A stretch of 64,000 bases of DNA from contig NC_084892.1 in assembly GCF_958979055.1 (NCBI RefSeq), forward strand, positions 377,001 through 441,000, given 5' to 3'. This DNA is from Alnus glutinosa (lineage: Eukaryota > Streptophyta > Magnoliopsida > Fagales > Betulaceae). The position numbers and the translations under genes are program-made. The notes below the pieces were generated by a model. It had not been told where the DNA came from. It made no database searches and was given only the letters and a program-made list of their open reading frames with translations. Below, one piece after another: positions 12,735 through 24,160 of the stretch (its first letter is position 1; every line of letters begins with the position of its first letter).

Positions 12735-14040
12735 TTCTATCACACTATTGTTGAAGTATTAATTAAATGTTAAATTAGGAATAAGTAAATTTAATCATTT
12801 ATTCAATACTTTAATAACTACTTTCCTCATCATCATTTCGTCTAGTCAATTAAACCACTTTTGGTAATCGGTTCTTTTAGGTACTCGTATAGTTCCAAAC
12901 TGTTATGGCCAATGTAAAGTTATTGCTTCGAATGACCAAAGCAGAAGGAGGCATAGTGATCACTGACCCAAGTTGACATAGCGAAAGCGATAAATGTGAA
13001 TGGCAAAATTGTGTTTTCAATATACAAATCAACATTCATATTGACTGAGAAAACTTGAAATATAATTAGTGGTGGCAAAAAAAAAAAAAAAGAGTTGTCG
13101 TTTAAATATAATTACTCCCAAACTTATAGTGAAATTTTGAAACTAGAAAAGGTAATAAAATCTTGGAAAAACTTAACTTTAACCCCTTTATTTGTCATTG
13201 TTTTTGTAATTACTCTTTTAAACTTCAAAATCTCTCAATCAATCCCGTTGGTATTGGAAAGACCCGGTGGTACGTTCGTATTTATACAAAGATTTCTTCC
13301 AAACTGAGTTGGACGAACTTTCTTCAACCTAATTTATAAAAATGGCATGTGTCCCTTTTTTTTAATAACATGTGAGATGCACTTGATTTTTTTTAATAAA
13401 ATGCATTTCAACTTTGTCCATATTATTAAAAAACAAAAAAACATGTTTTTCACATATTCAAGAGATACATGTCATTTTTATGGATTGAGTTCAGTTTGGA
13501 GGAAAACTTTGTCCTTTTTAATTACCCTAGCTTGCTCGGACAACTCGAGGGAGAAAGACGAATAGATAAAGGACATGTTAGATAACCATCCCTTAACCAT
13601 TTTTTATCCTTCTCCATACAACTAAGTTTTAAATTCATCATTGAATTTGTAAGACTCAATGTCTCGATCATTTTCAAATCCATCATCATATTTATGAGAC
13701 CTATATTGAATATTACAAATCCGATAGTGAATTAGAAACTTGATTATATGGAGAAAGGTAAGAAATAGATTTTTATCATTTTTCTCCGAATAAAAAGGAG
13801 AAGAGTAAAAGAAATTGATAGTCAGCGTAAAAGCTTTGCCACATCTTAATAAATAAACTTGAAAATATTGTGCACTAAAGTAGGATTTATATTAAATATT
13901 TCAATTTGAATACTTTGATTAATTATTGTGGGGGCAATGCAAGTGAGTGTAGACTATGTACTCAGCTGCAGGCTAATTGCGTCTAGTGACCCGGTCAATC
14001 TGGGAATAAGAGTAACAAATGCTGATAAAATCACTCATAC
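12090..14040. other. Intergenic spacer between RABC2 copies 2 and 3
   Basis: No gene recognised. It contains a (TAA)n microsatellite at 12332-12391 and a (TA)n run at 12692-12730. The stretch from about 12400 to 12670 is homologous to the upstream regions of copies 3 and 4. Confidence 0.55.
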
Positions 14041-14330
14041 GGTCTGTTTGGTTCGGCAGTTACAAAAAAATACAAATTTTAAAACAGTTACTAGAGATAT
14101 TTGATTTCCACGTTCTAGTTAGCATTTGGTAAAATTTCGTTTAGACCTTTAAAATCGTGTATTTTGTAAAATAAATCCACTTACGTACTGCAGTTTGAAA
14201 ATGTTAATTTTTAATGTTCTCAAGCTGTTAATTTTTTATTTTTTAATTTAGAAGATCCAAACCGGACAATTTTTTTGGAATTTTGTTTAAAAATAAGTTT
14301 TTGACTTATGAAATCGTAAGACCAAACGAA
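14041..14330. mobile_element. MITE-like element cut by the duplication breakpoint
   Basis: Imperfect inverted ends (ctgtttggtt near 14043 and gaccaaacga near 14311) frame an AT-rich core. The second duplicated unit (from 23881) starts inside this element at the base equivalent to 14281, so one duplication junction falls within it. Class and boundaries are approximate. Confidence 0.4.
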
Positions 14331-14546
14331 CTCTAACGAAAGTACAAAACTACTAATAAGTAGAGAACTGTGTTAAAAAAAAAAAACGAAAATTAAAAAA
14401 CAAAAGCAAACATTTTACACAAGTTAATATATGTTATCTGAGAGCCAATATTCCATTTTCAGTGGTATAATATTCAAGCAACTTGATGACAGCAAGAGGA
14501 GCAGTAAGAAATTACAAGAGAAATTAACATGTAAACGATGTGTTCA

Positions 14547-17500
14547 TTATATGTGAATCTTGCTTTTAGCAGCAATCACCACCACCACCACTACCACTAC
14601 CACCACCACCACCACCACCACCAGTCCACCACCACCATCACTACTGCCACCACCACCACCACCACCAGCATTCAGCTGTATATTTTTTTTCTCCTGTGGA
14701 GTTCCTTCTTCCACAAGAATAGGAACCTCCATTATCTGTAAAATAATCTCAAACTCGTTAGAAGTAAGAACAGAAAACGCAACATCATACTTATGGCAAT
14801 CATGTTTTCTAGGCATATGGCTATCACACTTTAATCAGTGAATATCCTTAAACAGTTAACTAAATAATTCAATTCCAAAACATCAATGCTGCATCACTAT
14901 CTGCATTTACATATATTCTTCTTCTTTTATTTTATTTATGCCAATAATCTTTAGCTCAAATGGTATTTCCTCCCTTTATAGCAAGGTGGAGGGTGAGGTT
15001 GTGCATTTACATATGTCTATAATTATGGCAACCATATTTTCTGTTTTCTGGTTTACAAACAACCACAATTTCTTCTATAAACCTTGTACCCTTTATCCTA
15101 CCTTTGTCCTTATAGGATAAGCCCCTTAGCCACCATACCTTTCCCTTCATTTGGAATATGCCATTCCAACCAAAGGCTACCAGTCAAACAACCACACTTG
15201 AAATGGAACTAACATACAAACCCCATCACAGCTTGAAATGGAACTATCATATAACTCACCATATACTTAATTCAAATAAAAAGAGAAGGGGGGGGGGGGG
15301 GGGGGGGGGGGGGGGGAACAACCATATGGTGATTAGACGGATAAATTGATTGTCTAGAGTGGTTATTATTGAAGAATTAATTAAATAATTAAATTCACTA
15401 TTTCTTATCAGCTTAAGCTTTTAATACAAGTGATTTAACATAGTATCATACTAGATATCCTGAATTCGAACTTTAACTCTACAATTTGCTCTAAATTTTA
15501 TTTAAATATTTCAAGAATTAGATCTCACTTATTAAGGGTAACCGATATCAAATATCTTTAATATCCCAAAAATATGGAATGTTAAATGCCATAAGTATTA
15601 CCTTTAATGCAAGCGTTTCAAAGCATTGCTCCACATTTTCTCTAGTTTTAACACTACATTCGAGAAACGAACATCCAAGCTCCTTTGCTAGTGCGATTCC
15701 TTCCTCTCGACTTACAGCTCTTTCAGAATTCTGGAACCACATACATGATCAACTATTATAACCAACTTAATAAATTGAGAGCCTTTAATTTAGAAAATTT
15801 ATTTTTATAACTAATCATCAAATTTTTTTTTTTTAATTAACAACTAAAGAATAAAATCATATTAGATAATCACAAGAATTCATCTTTGAAAGGGAGAAAT
15901 AGACCACTAACCATAAGAAAAAAATCCCATATACTGTGATGATAATGCATACTACTTGCATAGCATACTTTCTATGAATTTCCATGCCAATAGCTTATGT
16001 ACCCACAAAGATGAAATTTATGAATTCAATATGAACCACCAACTACAGAAATGCTGTAAAATCATCTCCACAATAATATGGACTGATAAATTGTTAAGAG
16101 TCCTATTCATGTCAAGGCCATCAAAGCCTCAATCAGAAACAGGGCAATAGATACCTTGGTGCAGCACAGACGATGTTCACTGTGAAATAGATATATACCA
16201 ATTGTGGCTTGCAGGAATGAACAACCATCAATAGATTTTCAGTACAATGTGACAATGAATCAGCTCTACACTCTTGCTAGTAAAATCTTTCCTACAAGAA
16301 ACCACGTATGTCGAGAAAATCATGCCGAAAACATAAACTATGAATTTTCTTTTACTGGGTGTCTCAAGGAATGCAGAAGTGCATGCATATCATACCAGAA
16401 ACAAATGTGTTAGCAGTCAGACTATAACTTGATCCATTTATTTTCCCGCAAAATTTGTTTACAGAGATTTTGAAAGAGCATGGAGATAAGTTTCTGTCAA
16501 CTTATCAGCAGAATGCATATGGGGAATATAGAACTTACTGTATCAACTTTATTTCCAACAAGCATCTTGACACACTTCGGATTAGTGGTGTAAATTTCCA
16601 CTTCTTTAGCCCAGAAATCTGATATGGATGTAAAGGTGCTTCTAACGGTTATGTCATAAACTACAATACAAGAAAAGAAATAGGTAATAGCTCTGTTTAC
16701 CCAAACCGTGGGAAGATAGTATTGAAAAGGTTATGAACAAATATGGAGTGGTAATTGAATCTAATAGTTATTGTAACAATTATCAATATTAGTTTCAAGG
16801 AGCAAAAAGCTAAAAAGAACAGACAAGTGCTGTTTCGATCAAGAACGATGTCATGAATCTTTTATACATGCCTTTCAAACTCTGTAAAAGCCAAATCTCG
16901 GGTTAAAATCTGAAAATTAGATGTCATGTTTTAGCTCATACGATCTCATATACTACGGCATTGATCTTGGCTTAAGAATGAGCACATTATTTCAATGAGC
17001 ATTGCCTTTCCTTAACGCCTATTGGGTCCTAACTTTCCTGCAGCATGTTAAATTCTACTCCCATCTTCCAAGTCCTCTTGGTCATCCACCTAAAGATTAA
17101 AAAGAAACTTTGTTTCCCTCTAACTGGTTCAATAGAAAAAAGATTCGAGAAAAAGAAGTTTCAAATTACCTTGTTTTTATGGTTCTCTTCTTGTTGCATT
17201 GATCTTTGTCATCAGTCAAATTTAGATATATAATAGATGTGAAAAAGATCAATAATATCTCTGGAGTTGAAACACAGTAGTTTTATGGAGAGAAGAAAAA
17301 AACAGAAGTTAAAAAAAAGGTGAGTTAAGTAGTTAACCTCAAACAGTGCAAGGATAAGTGATGTTTGCCAATATTCAAGATTTTTACTATGTTTAGTAAA
17401 TATCCTTCCTCTTCGCAGTCAATCTGACACAAGAGCCATGTTCTAATTTTGTTATAAATCATATCAGCACAAATAAGACAATGGTAGCAAGTGTACTAAA

Positions 17501-19934
17501 ACACTGCTTAATTACAAGTTGCAAAGGAGACATTTTCCATAAACCAACTTAAGATAGTAGATATGTCCATGCATGCATTGAAGAATAACATGAATATATT
17601 TTGTTGCTAGCTTACCAAGAATAATCCCGTGGGCACCTCGATAAAAAGAGTGTGTTAATGTTCTGAACTTGTCATGTCCAGCTGCAACAGACATTACATT
17701 TAATTTCCAAAGTCAGTAATAATTCGATAATGTGGCGAAACAATTTCTCAATGGATATTCTGCTATACAAGTGTACATGAATGAAATGGCAAAGATCATA
17801 GGATATGTTTTATACAAAGAAACCTAGAGTCAGTTCATATATAGTACATATATTTACCTTTACCTTTTAACTTCTTAACACAAAAAAAATTGCACAGAGA
17901 AGCGTAAAGAGCAAACTGAAAATTAAAGTTATATAACTTGTTTCTATTTTGTAAACTTGCCAAGGTCTTTGTTAATGAGCTTCAGAACTCAAAAATCTGC
18001 TGCTAGAAATCTCCAACGAAACATTACAAGGTTACCAGATTTACTAAATGCGTTATGACATGCATGCAGCATGTTTGATGCATTAAACTAACAATAACAC
18101 TGAGAACTGGGAAATAGAAGACTTGTGCATTACAATTACAGATAAATACTCCAGATTCCATATGTGAAAATGAAACAATTCTCCAACAAAGGAGTCAGAA
18201 CAAGTAAAGCAACCCTTGGCAGCTTTAGTTCAAGAATGTTGTTAGGTACTACGGCTTTTACTTCAAGTTCTTTACAAACTGACTTGATCTGCGTGCATGA
18301 CACTTATTATGTCGACTACAAAAATGTGAACTGCCACATGTCACTTACCATGTTTACAAACCGACAACCGCATGAATTGTAAGGAATTGCAATAAAAGTT
18401 GCAGTACCCCGATCATTTTCCTTAGTTCAACAAAAAATTATCTCAATTTTTTATTTCTCATTCCACAAAGTCTGCTCTTGCAACTTAATATCCCCAAAAG
18501 GCGGCACGGTAATGAAGCAATAAACAAATTGTGAGGGGAAAAAAGTGAGGGAATGGTCTAGTGCCACAGCTTAATTGCCACTTACCAGTGTCCCAAATTG
18601 TGAGCTTCAATTTCTTGCCACCTACTGTGAGCAGCTTGAACTTCAAATCCATACCTACACATAATAAGAACCTCAACATATTACTTAACCCATCAAAAGA
18701 CCTCCAAAGAGAAGTTATTATATATATTTACTATGGAGACAACATTTTGAAACAACTTATTCAGATAGACAAAGCTTTCAAGAAAAAGAACACCACATTT
18801 TTTAAGGTTTGGGCACTTTAAAATTCGCAAATTCAAGAAATATTTATAATTTGGGTACTGTTTAATGAGTCTCAAATATTGGTTAATAGCAACGATAGCA
18901 TTAGCAACAACACAAATATGTAATTTTAACGGTCAAAAAACGTAGTCGTCACTAAAAATTCAAAATATGTAATTTTTTGCAACAAGAATATTGTTACCGA
19001 AAAATTGTATTAAATGCGATTTAAATTCTCATCTTTTTGTTCTTTTGATCCTAAACAAGGAATTCAAAGAACGAGCTTTAATATCTGTCCCTAATTTATT
19101 ATTCCTCCCAAGTTGTCATATTACGTCATAGATTGTAGGATATACCATAGTCTTTGAAAAAGTAAACAGCCACTTTTATTCGGTTGGAATGGCCGCGCGG
19201 CCACCTTTATCATGTTGAAATCGTCACATGGCCACTTTTGATAAAGATGAAGGTGATCGTGAAACCACCTCTAAATAATTAGGTACCTGCGCTGCCATCC
19301 TCTCCTCTATTGAGGTGGTTCTACGACCACTTCTTTATTTATTTATTTAGCATCTACATATCCCTACAAAATAAACACATATTTTCTCATAATATTTCTA
19401 TAAGAAAATGTGAAAAGTTTTCTTCAAAGTTTGTTGTGTTATGTTTTTTGAAAAGTACTATTTTATATTTTGCTTTTTGAAAAATATGAATAGTTTGTTA
19501 AATGTTTTGAGTAAAGTATGTTTTTATATTTTAAAATAGAAAAATTTCTATTTGTTAATGCTTTTTAAATGCTGCTTTTTTATTTTTTTTGTTTGAAAAG
19601 GTGTTTCGATGTGACATAAATGTAAAAATAGTCTTGAGTGTTTTATGATTTATTTATTTATTTTTTATTTTTTATATTTTTGAGTGTTTGTTAATGTTTT
19701 TATTTTATAAAGAGAAATAAAAAGGAAAATGAAAAAGTAATATCAAACAATATCCTAAAGGTTTTTTGCAACAACATAGGTACTTTTAGTGACTATTTTT
19801 GTAGCTGCTAAAACCTTATATTGTCATAGTGATTATAAACATTTCATAAGATAAAAATACCCCAATAAATTCGACAAAATAAAGGAAAATAAAAATAAAA
19901 AATTAAGAAATTGAAAATTGAAAACTACAAACTA

Positions 19935-19967
<33 letters not shown>

Positions 19968-21230
19968 CCCAAAACAAAAAATGTGAAAGCAGTTCAGTCA
20001 CGCCCTTCAACCATATATGGGGTAGCCGAACAACTCAAAAAAAAAAAAACAAAAAACAAAAACAAATTGTGGGGTGCCCAAACCACTCTTAATGGTTTTG
20101 AAGGTGGTTCGACCACCTACAAATATGGTCGAAAAGGTGATTCAGCCATCCCTTGGCCATTTTGGGTGGCCAAACCACTCTCATTGCCTATCGCTTTCTT
20201 TCCTTATGAAGTTTTTAGCTTCTTTTTTTCTTTTTTTTAAAATTTTTTTATTTAATAAAGGATATTTTTGTTATTTGAGGTACATTGCAAATTTGTGATG
20301 GTTTGGAAAATATTGATGCAATCTTTAAGTCAAAAATATTATAAGTTGAGCGTTAGTTTAAAAAGAATATGTATACTTTTTTTTTTTTTTTGACATGTAC
20401 ACACAAAAAGGGAGAGAGAGAATTTGAACTAGTTACCTCCACTTCATGAGACATAGTCCCTAACCGATTAAACTACCTCTTAAAAACATATGTATACTTT
20501 TTTTATACTTTTTTTCAAGTTTTAAAGATAGTCGTAGATCTTACATTGTTACTCAGTTTGGTTGCTAAGAAATAGTGGGGAAAAAAAAAAAAAGCTGCGT
20601 GTTATTATTTGTGAACATAACAAAACTAAAAGTTGGCTTAATTAAATTAAACAATAAATAATAAGACAAGTAGCAACAGTTTTCCTAAATCTCATTACAT
20701 TCCCTACATATAAAGAAAACTCCTAAAAACTCTTTGAATCAAATTCTTTTGTTGTTCTCTAAACTAATGAGATATCAAGAAAATCAAAAATTGTAACCTG
20801 TATCTAGGGAAGCAAAAGTGATTCCTTTAGCATTATTCTAATTAAAAAAAAACTTTATATTTTCTCTCTCATTCCTTTAGCATTTATTTGAAATAATATC
20901 AAATGATTTCTCTTGTCTCTCTTTCTCTTAACATTTAATTTAAATAATATTTAAATGATATAAGAAGATGATAAAAGAAGCTATTGAAGAGTGCATTTAA
21001 ATAAGAAAGTAAAAAATGATTTAATTCTTTAAATTGAAGAAAAGTTTAAGAAAAGCTACTCTTAGTGATCTAATAAAGAAGAAAGTACCAACGGTGGGCA
21101 AAGGAGGTTCGGTGGAGTCGGAGACGAAGCTGACGATGAGGCTGGTTTTTCCAACGTTGGAATCACCGATCAATAAGATCTTGAAGGAGAGATCGTAGTT
21201 GCCACTGCTTAGAGCTGAAGACGAACCCAT
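14547..21230 (-). CDS. RABC2: RABC2-like GTPase, array copy 3, altered switch II and lost CC tail
   Basis: Exons are 21230-21089, 18654-18586, 17681-17616, 16660-16539, 15730-15602 and 14735-14547. Splice sites and phases are intact, and reading to the first stop gives 238 residues. P-loop GDSNVGKT and NKVD are present. Two substitutions stand out. The switch II glutamine is histidine (DTAGHDKF, residue 73, codon at 17674-17676). The G5 alanine is valine (ECSVKT, codon at 15650-15652). In the last exon the GGT repeat encoding a Gly-rich tail shifts frame, so the protein runs into a valine stretch and ends KSKIHI instead of the DCC terminus of copy 4. It should therefore not be geranylgeranylated. 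It may be a decaying gene or an altered soluble GTPase; the sequence alone cannot say which. Confidence 0.75.
15288..15316 (+). repeat. Poly-G run of 29 bases in intron 5 of RABC2 copy 3
   Basis: An uninterrupted G homopolymer on the plus strand, C on the coding strand. In duplicate unit B the same place (24861-24880) is a shorter G-rich stretch broken by T and A, so the tract has changed length since the duplication. Assembly length may be unreliable here. Confidence 0.85.
18890..20340. repeat. Unclassified TE remnant in intron 1, present in both units
   Basis: AT-rich repeat with ends carrying agcaacga and agtgacta-type words, plus two GC-rich patches with ggccgcgcggccacc and ggtggccaaaccac motifs (about 19185-19330 and 19995-20185). 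The same insertion is found at about 28310-29700 in unit B, so it predates the duplication. I cannot assign a superfamily. Confidence 0.5.
20377..20487 (-). mobile_element. tRNA-derived SINE in intron 1 of copy 3
   Basis: Read on the minus strand it has a tRNA-like head (taatcggttagggac, then ggtaactagttcaaatt resembling a B box) and ends in a poly-A, which is the T-run on the plus strand. It is flanked by the direct repeat atatgtatac at 20367-20376 and 20487-20496. Unit B has the uninterrupted empty site near 29747, so insertion followed the duplication. Confidence 0.8.
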
Positions 21231-22333
21231 TGATTCCTCAAACCCAAGACTCTCTCTCTCGCTCTCTAGCTCTTCGTGTTAATTTGCCTGATGATATATT
21301 AGTGCTTTTTCCGTGTGTCTCTCTCTGTGTCGTCTAAGAAGTACAGCGAAAGAAATGAATATAAAAAGGCGGGGGCGCGCGCTCGAGAGAGGGAGAGTGA
21401 GAAAAAGAATTAAGGCTACCGCCTAGCTACCTGAGCAACATCTGGCAACCAAACCGAACGTATTTATTCTCTCCTTTTCTCCTCGCAGCTCTCTTTTTCT
21501 TGATGCTATTCCGTTTTGGCGGAAAGCTTAATGGAATGGCTTTAGATTATATATATATATATATATGGAATATCATCTTGACGAATCGTTTTTACTTTTA
21601 CATGACATGTTGTTCTCTTTGTAAAATATTAAATGAATAAACAAATAAAACATCCTTGTTCTCAAATCATCGTTGTTTTGTGCCTAAACCTAACATTCGC
21701 ACGCTGGTTTATATATGATCGAGCTGCAACCCTAATCAATGGCTAATATATATATATATGGACCTCTCTTTTTGTCAATGGGGGCAGTGGCTGTGGGAGG
21801 AGGCTGCTGCTCGGACAAGGAGAGCCTCTCGCAGCCCCTACAATTTCTCGTCATCAATTCCTTTTAAGTTTAAAAGAATGTAGGAAATTCAAATCCATAA
21901 TTCAAACAAATTGGCAAGTTTTAAATGAGATCAGTTTTACACATGGGATATGAGGATTTGTGTAGAGTTGTGTTATTTGCACACACCCATTGTGGGACAG
22001 ATTTATAAGAAATTTTCTACGACTCACATATAAGATTGACATATGTCCATTGGCATGTGAGAAGCACATGTTATTTAAATAGCATTAATAAAAAAAAAAA
22101 AAAAAAAAAAAAAACATGTGAGAATCACATGTTTAAATAACACATGTCCTTTTTATACTTGGATTGTAGGAAATTTCTGTCTCCCATTGTAAGTGTATGT
22201 ACAAGAAATATGTGTGTACAAATATCATTTTTCATTTGTTTATTGATTTGTTGTATGATGATATAGGACTGATCGAGTGTTAGTTGTTTGCGGTCTATCC
22301 ATGCCAAAATTAGAATGACAATATTGGTAATTA
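21231..22333 (-). promoter_or_regulatory. 5' flank and promoter region of RABC2 copy 3
   Basis: Contains the leader, with short CT runs near 21250-21275, and GC-rich sequence at about 21369-21385. A block near 21661-21700 is shared upstream of all four copies, and a block near 21780-21815 is shared by copies 2 to 4. No convincing TATA box is seen. A pure A-run lies at about 22090-22113. No other gene is visible. Confidence 0.45.
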
Positions 22334-22342
22334 TATAAATAA

Positions 22343-23092
22343 GGGGTAATTATCTTTTTTCTTATGAACTACCAAAAAATGCACGATGCTCTATAAACTA
22401 CCAACTTGACCAACAAAGTGCATCCAACTATTAACTTTACACATTTTGCCCCCTTTAACATGGGCGGAATATGCCGATTTTAGACGTTAATTTTGATTAA
22501 AAGACAAAAATGCCCTCAATTGATTAAAAAAAAATTGGTTTATTAATTTGGTTTAAATTTATTAATAAAAATATTAAAACTAATATGAAAAAAAAAAAAA
22601 GAGAATAAAAATGCAAAACAAAATATAAAATATAAAATATAAAAAAATAAAATAAAATCCAGGTCGTGAGGCCACCCCAGGTCCCAGGTGAACTCGAGCC
22701 ACCCCAGAGGTGGCCGAGCCACATTTGAGGTGGCTCACAAGCCACCCCAAAAAAACCTAGGATGGCCGCGCGGCCCCCCATGTTGCGGGGTGGCCGCACC
22801 CACCTCTGGGGGTGGCTCGCAGGCCACCCCCTCCACCTAAGGGGTGGCAGCCACCCCTTCGGTAGCACCCCTTTCCTTTTTGTTTTGTTTTTTTTTTTTT
22901 TTTTGAAGTTGAGGGCATTTAGGTTATTTTTGAAATTGAGTGAAGGTATTTAAGTATTTTCACGAGTTAGGCTAACAAAAATGGGCAAAACATGTAACTG
23001 TGGGAATTGAATACTCTTTTTTGGTCGAATTGATAGTTCATGAGGGCGTCGCGCATTTTTTTGATAGTGATGAAAAGAAAAAGTAATTACCC
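22343..23092. mobile_element. Mutator-like MITE with 9-bp target duplication
   Basis: Long terminal inverted repeats of about 70 bases start with ggggtaattat and end with agtaattaccc. They are flanked by perfect copies of tataaataa at 22334-22342 and 23093-23101. A 9-bp duplication with long inverted repeats is the Mutator-like signature. The core at about 22660-22870 is GC-rich and built of gccacccc and ggggtggc words in both orientations, which could fold into hairpins. There is no transposase coding, so it is non-autonomous. Confidence 0.85.
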
Positions 23093-23149
23093 TATAAATA
23101 AAATTCAAGTTTAAATAATAAAATAAATCCAATTATTAGCGACGATTAC

Positions 23150-23880
23150 ATGTCTTCGTGGTTCGTGGATAAGAAGGCGATAACATGGGGCGTCGTTGCT
23201 GATAACTTATTATCAATGACAAGCCTGATACTCAACTGTCCGTCACAGGTTGGTGCATGTTTCTTGGTGATTCTTTGAACTCTTGAAAAAGTAAGAAACA
23301 AGCTCGAGTTTCTAAATCTTCTACTGAATCTGAATATCGGGCGATGTCTGCTGCTTGTTCTGAGATTGTCTGGCTTCGTGGGCTTTTGGCTGAGCTTGGT
23401 TTTCCTCAATTTGATTCCACTCCTCTTCATGCTGATAATACTAGTGTCATTAAAATCGCTGCTAATCCTGTTTATCATAAGCGTACCAAGCATATTGAAG
23501 TAGACTGTCATTCTATTCGGGAAGCTGTAGACACTCGTGTTATATCTCTTCCTCATGTTTCTACTAATCTTCAGATTGCTGATGTTTTCACAAAGGCTAT
23601 GACCCGGCAACGTCATCAGTTTCTTGTGGGCAAATTGATGCTTCTTGATCGACCAGCATCAATTTGAGGGGGGATGTTAGCTAGCATATATTTGATGACT
23701 CAGCACATATATTTAGCCTTAATATCAGCTGTAGATATTCTGTAATTATAGGTTAATTATTCTTGCCTTATTTGGTTTCCTAGAATCATGTAATCGCTGA
23801 TTTTCAGCATTGTAATTATCATTCTATTTTCTACGTAAGATGCGAACCCTCACAAAGGGATGTATTGAATCCAATTGACA
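23150..23880 (+). mobile_element. Ty1/copia retrotransposon 3' fragment with LTR
   Basis: Reading forward, 23220-23667 encodes the copia RNase H end: DKPDTQLSVTGW, SSTESEYRAM, ADNTSVIKIA, HKRTKHIEVD and ADVFTKAM are all recognisable. An in-frame TGA replaces the tryptophan codon after DSL-NS at about 23284, so it is dead. The frame ends at 23667. A purine tract (gaggggggat) follows, then an LTR start tgttagctag at 23675. The LTR appears to run to the duplication junction at 23880 (about 206 bases). Reverse transcriptase, integrase and gag are absent. Confidence 0.85.
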
Positions 23881-24160
23881 TTTTGTTTAAAAATAAGTTT
23901 TTGACCTATGAAATCGTGAGACCAAACGAACTCTAAAGAGAGTACAAAACTACTAATAAGTAGAGAACTGTGTTAAAAAAAAAAAAATTAAAAAACAATA
24001 GCAAACATTTTACACGAGTTAATATATGTTATCTGAGAGCCAATATTCCATTTTCAGTGGTATAATATTCAAGCAACTTGATGACAGCAAGAGGAGCAGT
24101 AAGAAATTACAAAAGAAATTAACATGTAAACGATGTGTTCATTATATGTGAATCTTGCTT

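Larger units (their letters stand above)
14281..21998. repeat. Segmental duplication, unit A (with RABC2 copy 3)
   Basis: This block aligns with 23881-31220 over its whole length, exons, introns and 5' flank, with few substitutions and a handful of indels. The left edge is the shared ttttgtttaaaaataag and the right edge the shared cacccattgtgggac. The unit contains one complete RABC2 gene and about 770 bases upstream of its start. Confidence 0.9.

Noticed and set aside
14935-15120. tRNA gene or SINE in intron 5 of copy 3 (and its twin at 24508)
   Set aside because: A weak A-box-like string is present, but there is no B box, poly-A tail or flanking repeat.
22524-22868. Trp/Pro/Gly-rich minus-strand frame of 114 codons
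   Set aside because: It lies inside the GC-rich core of the Mutator-like MITE and its repeats explain it.
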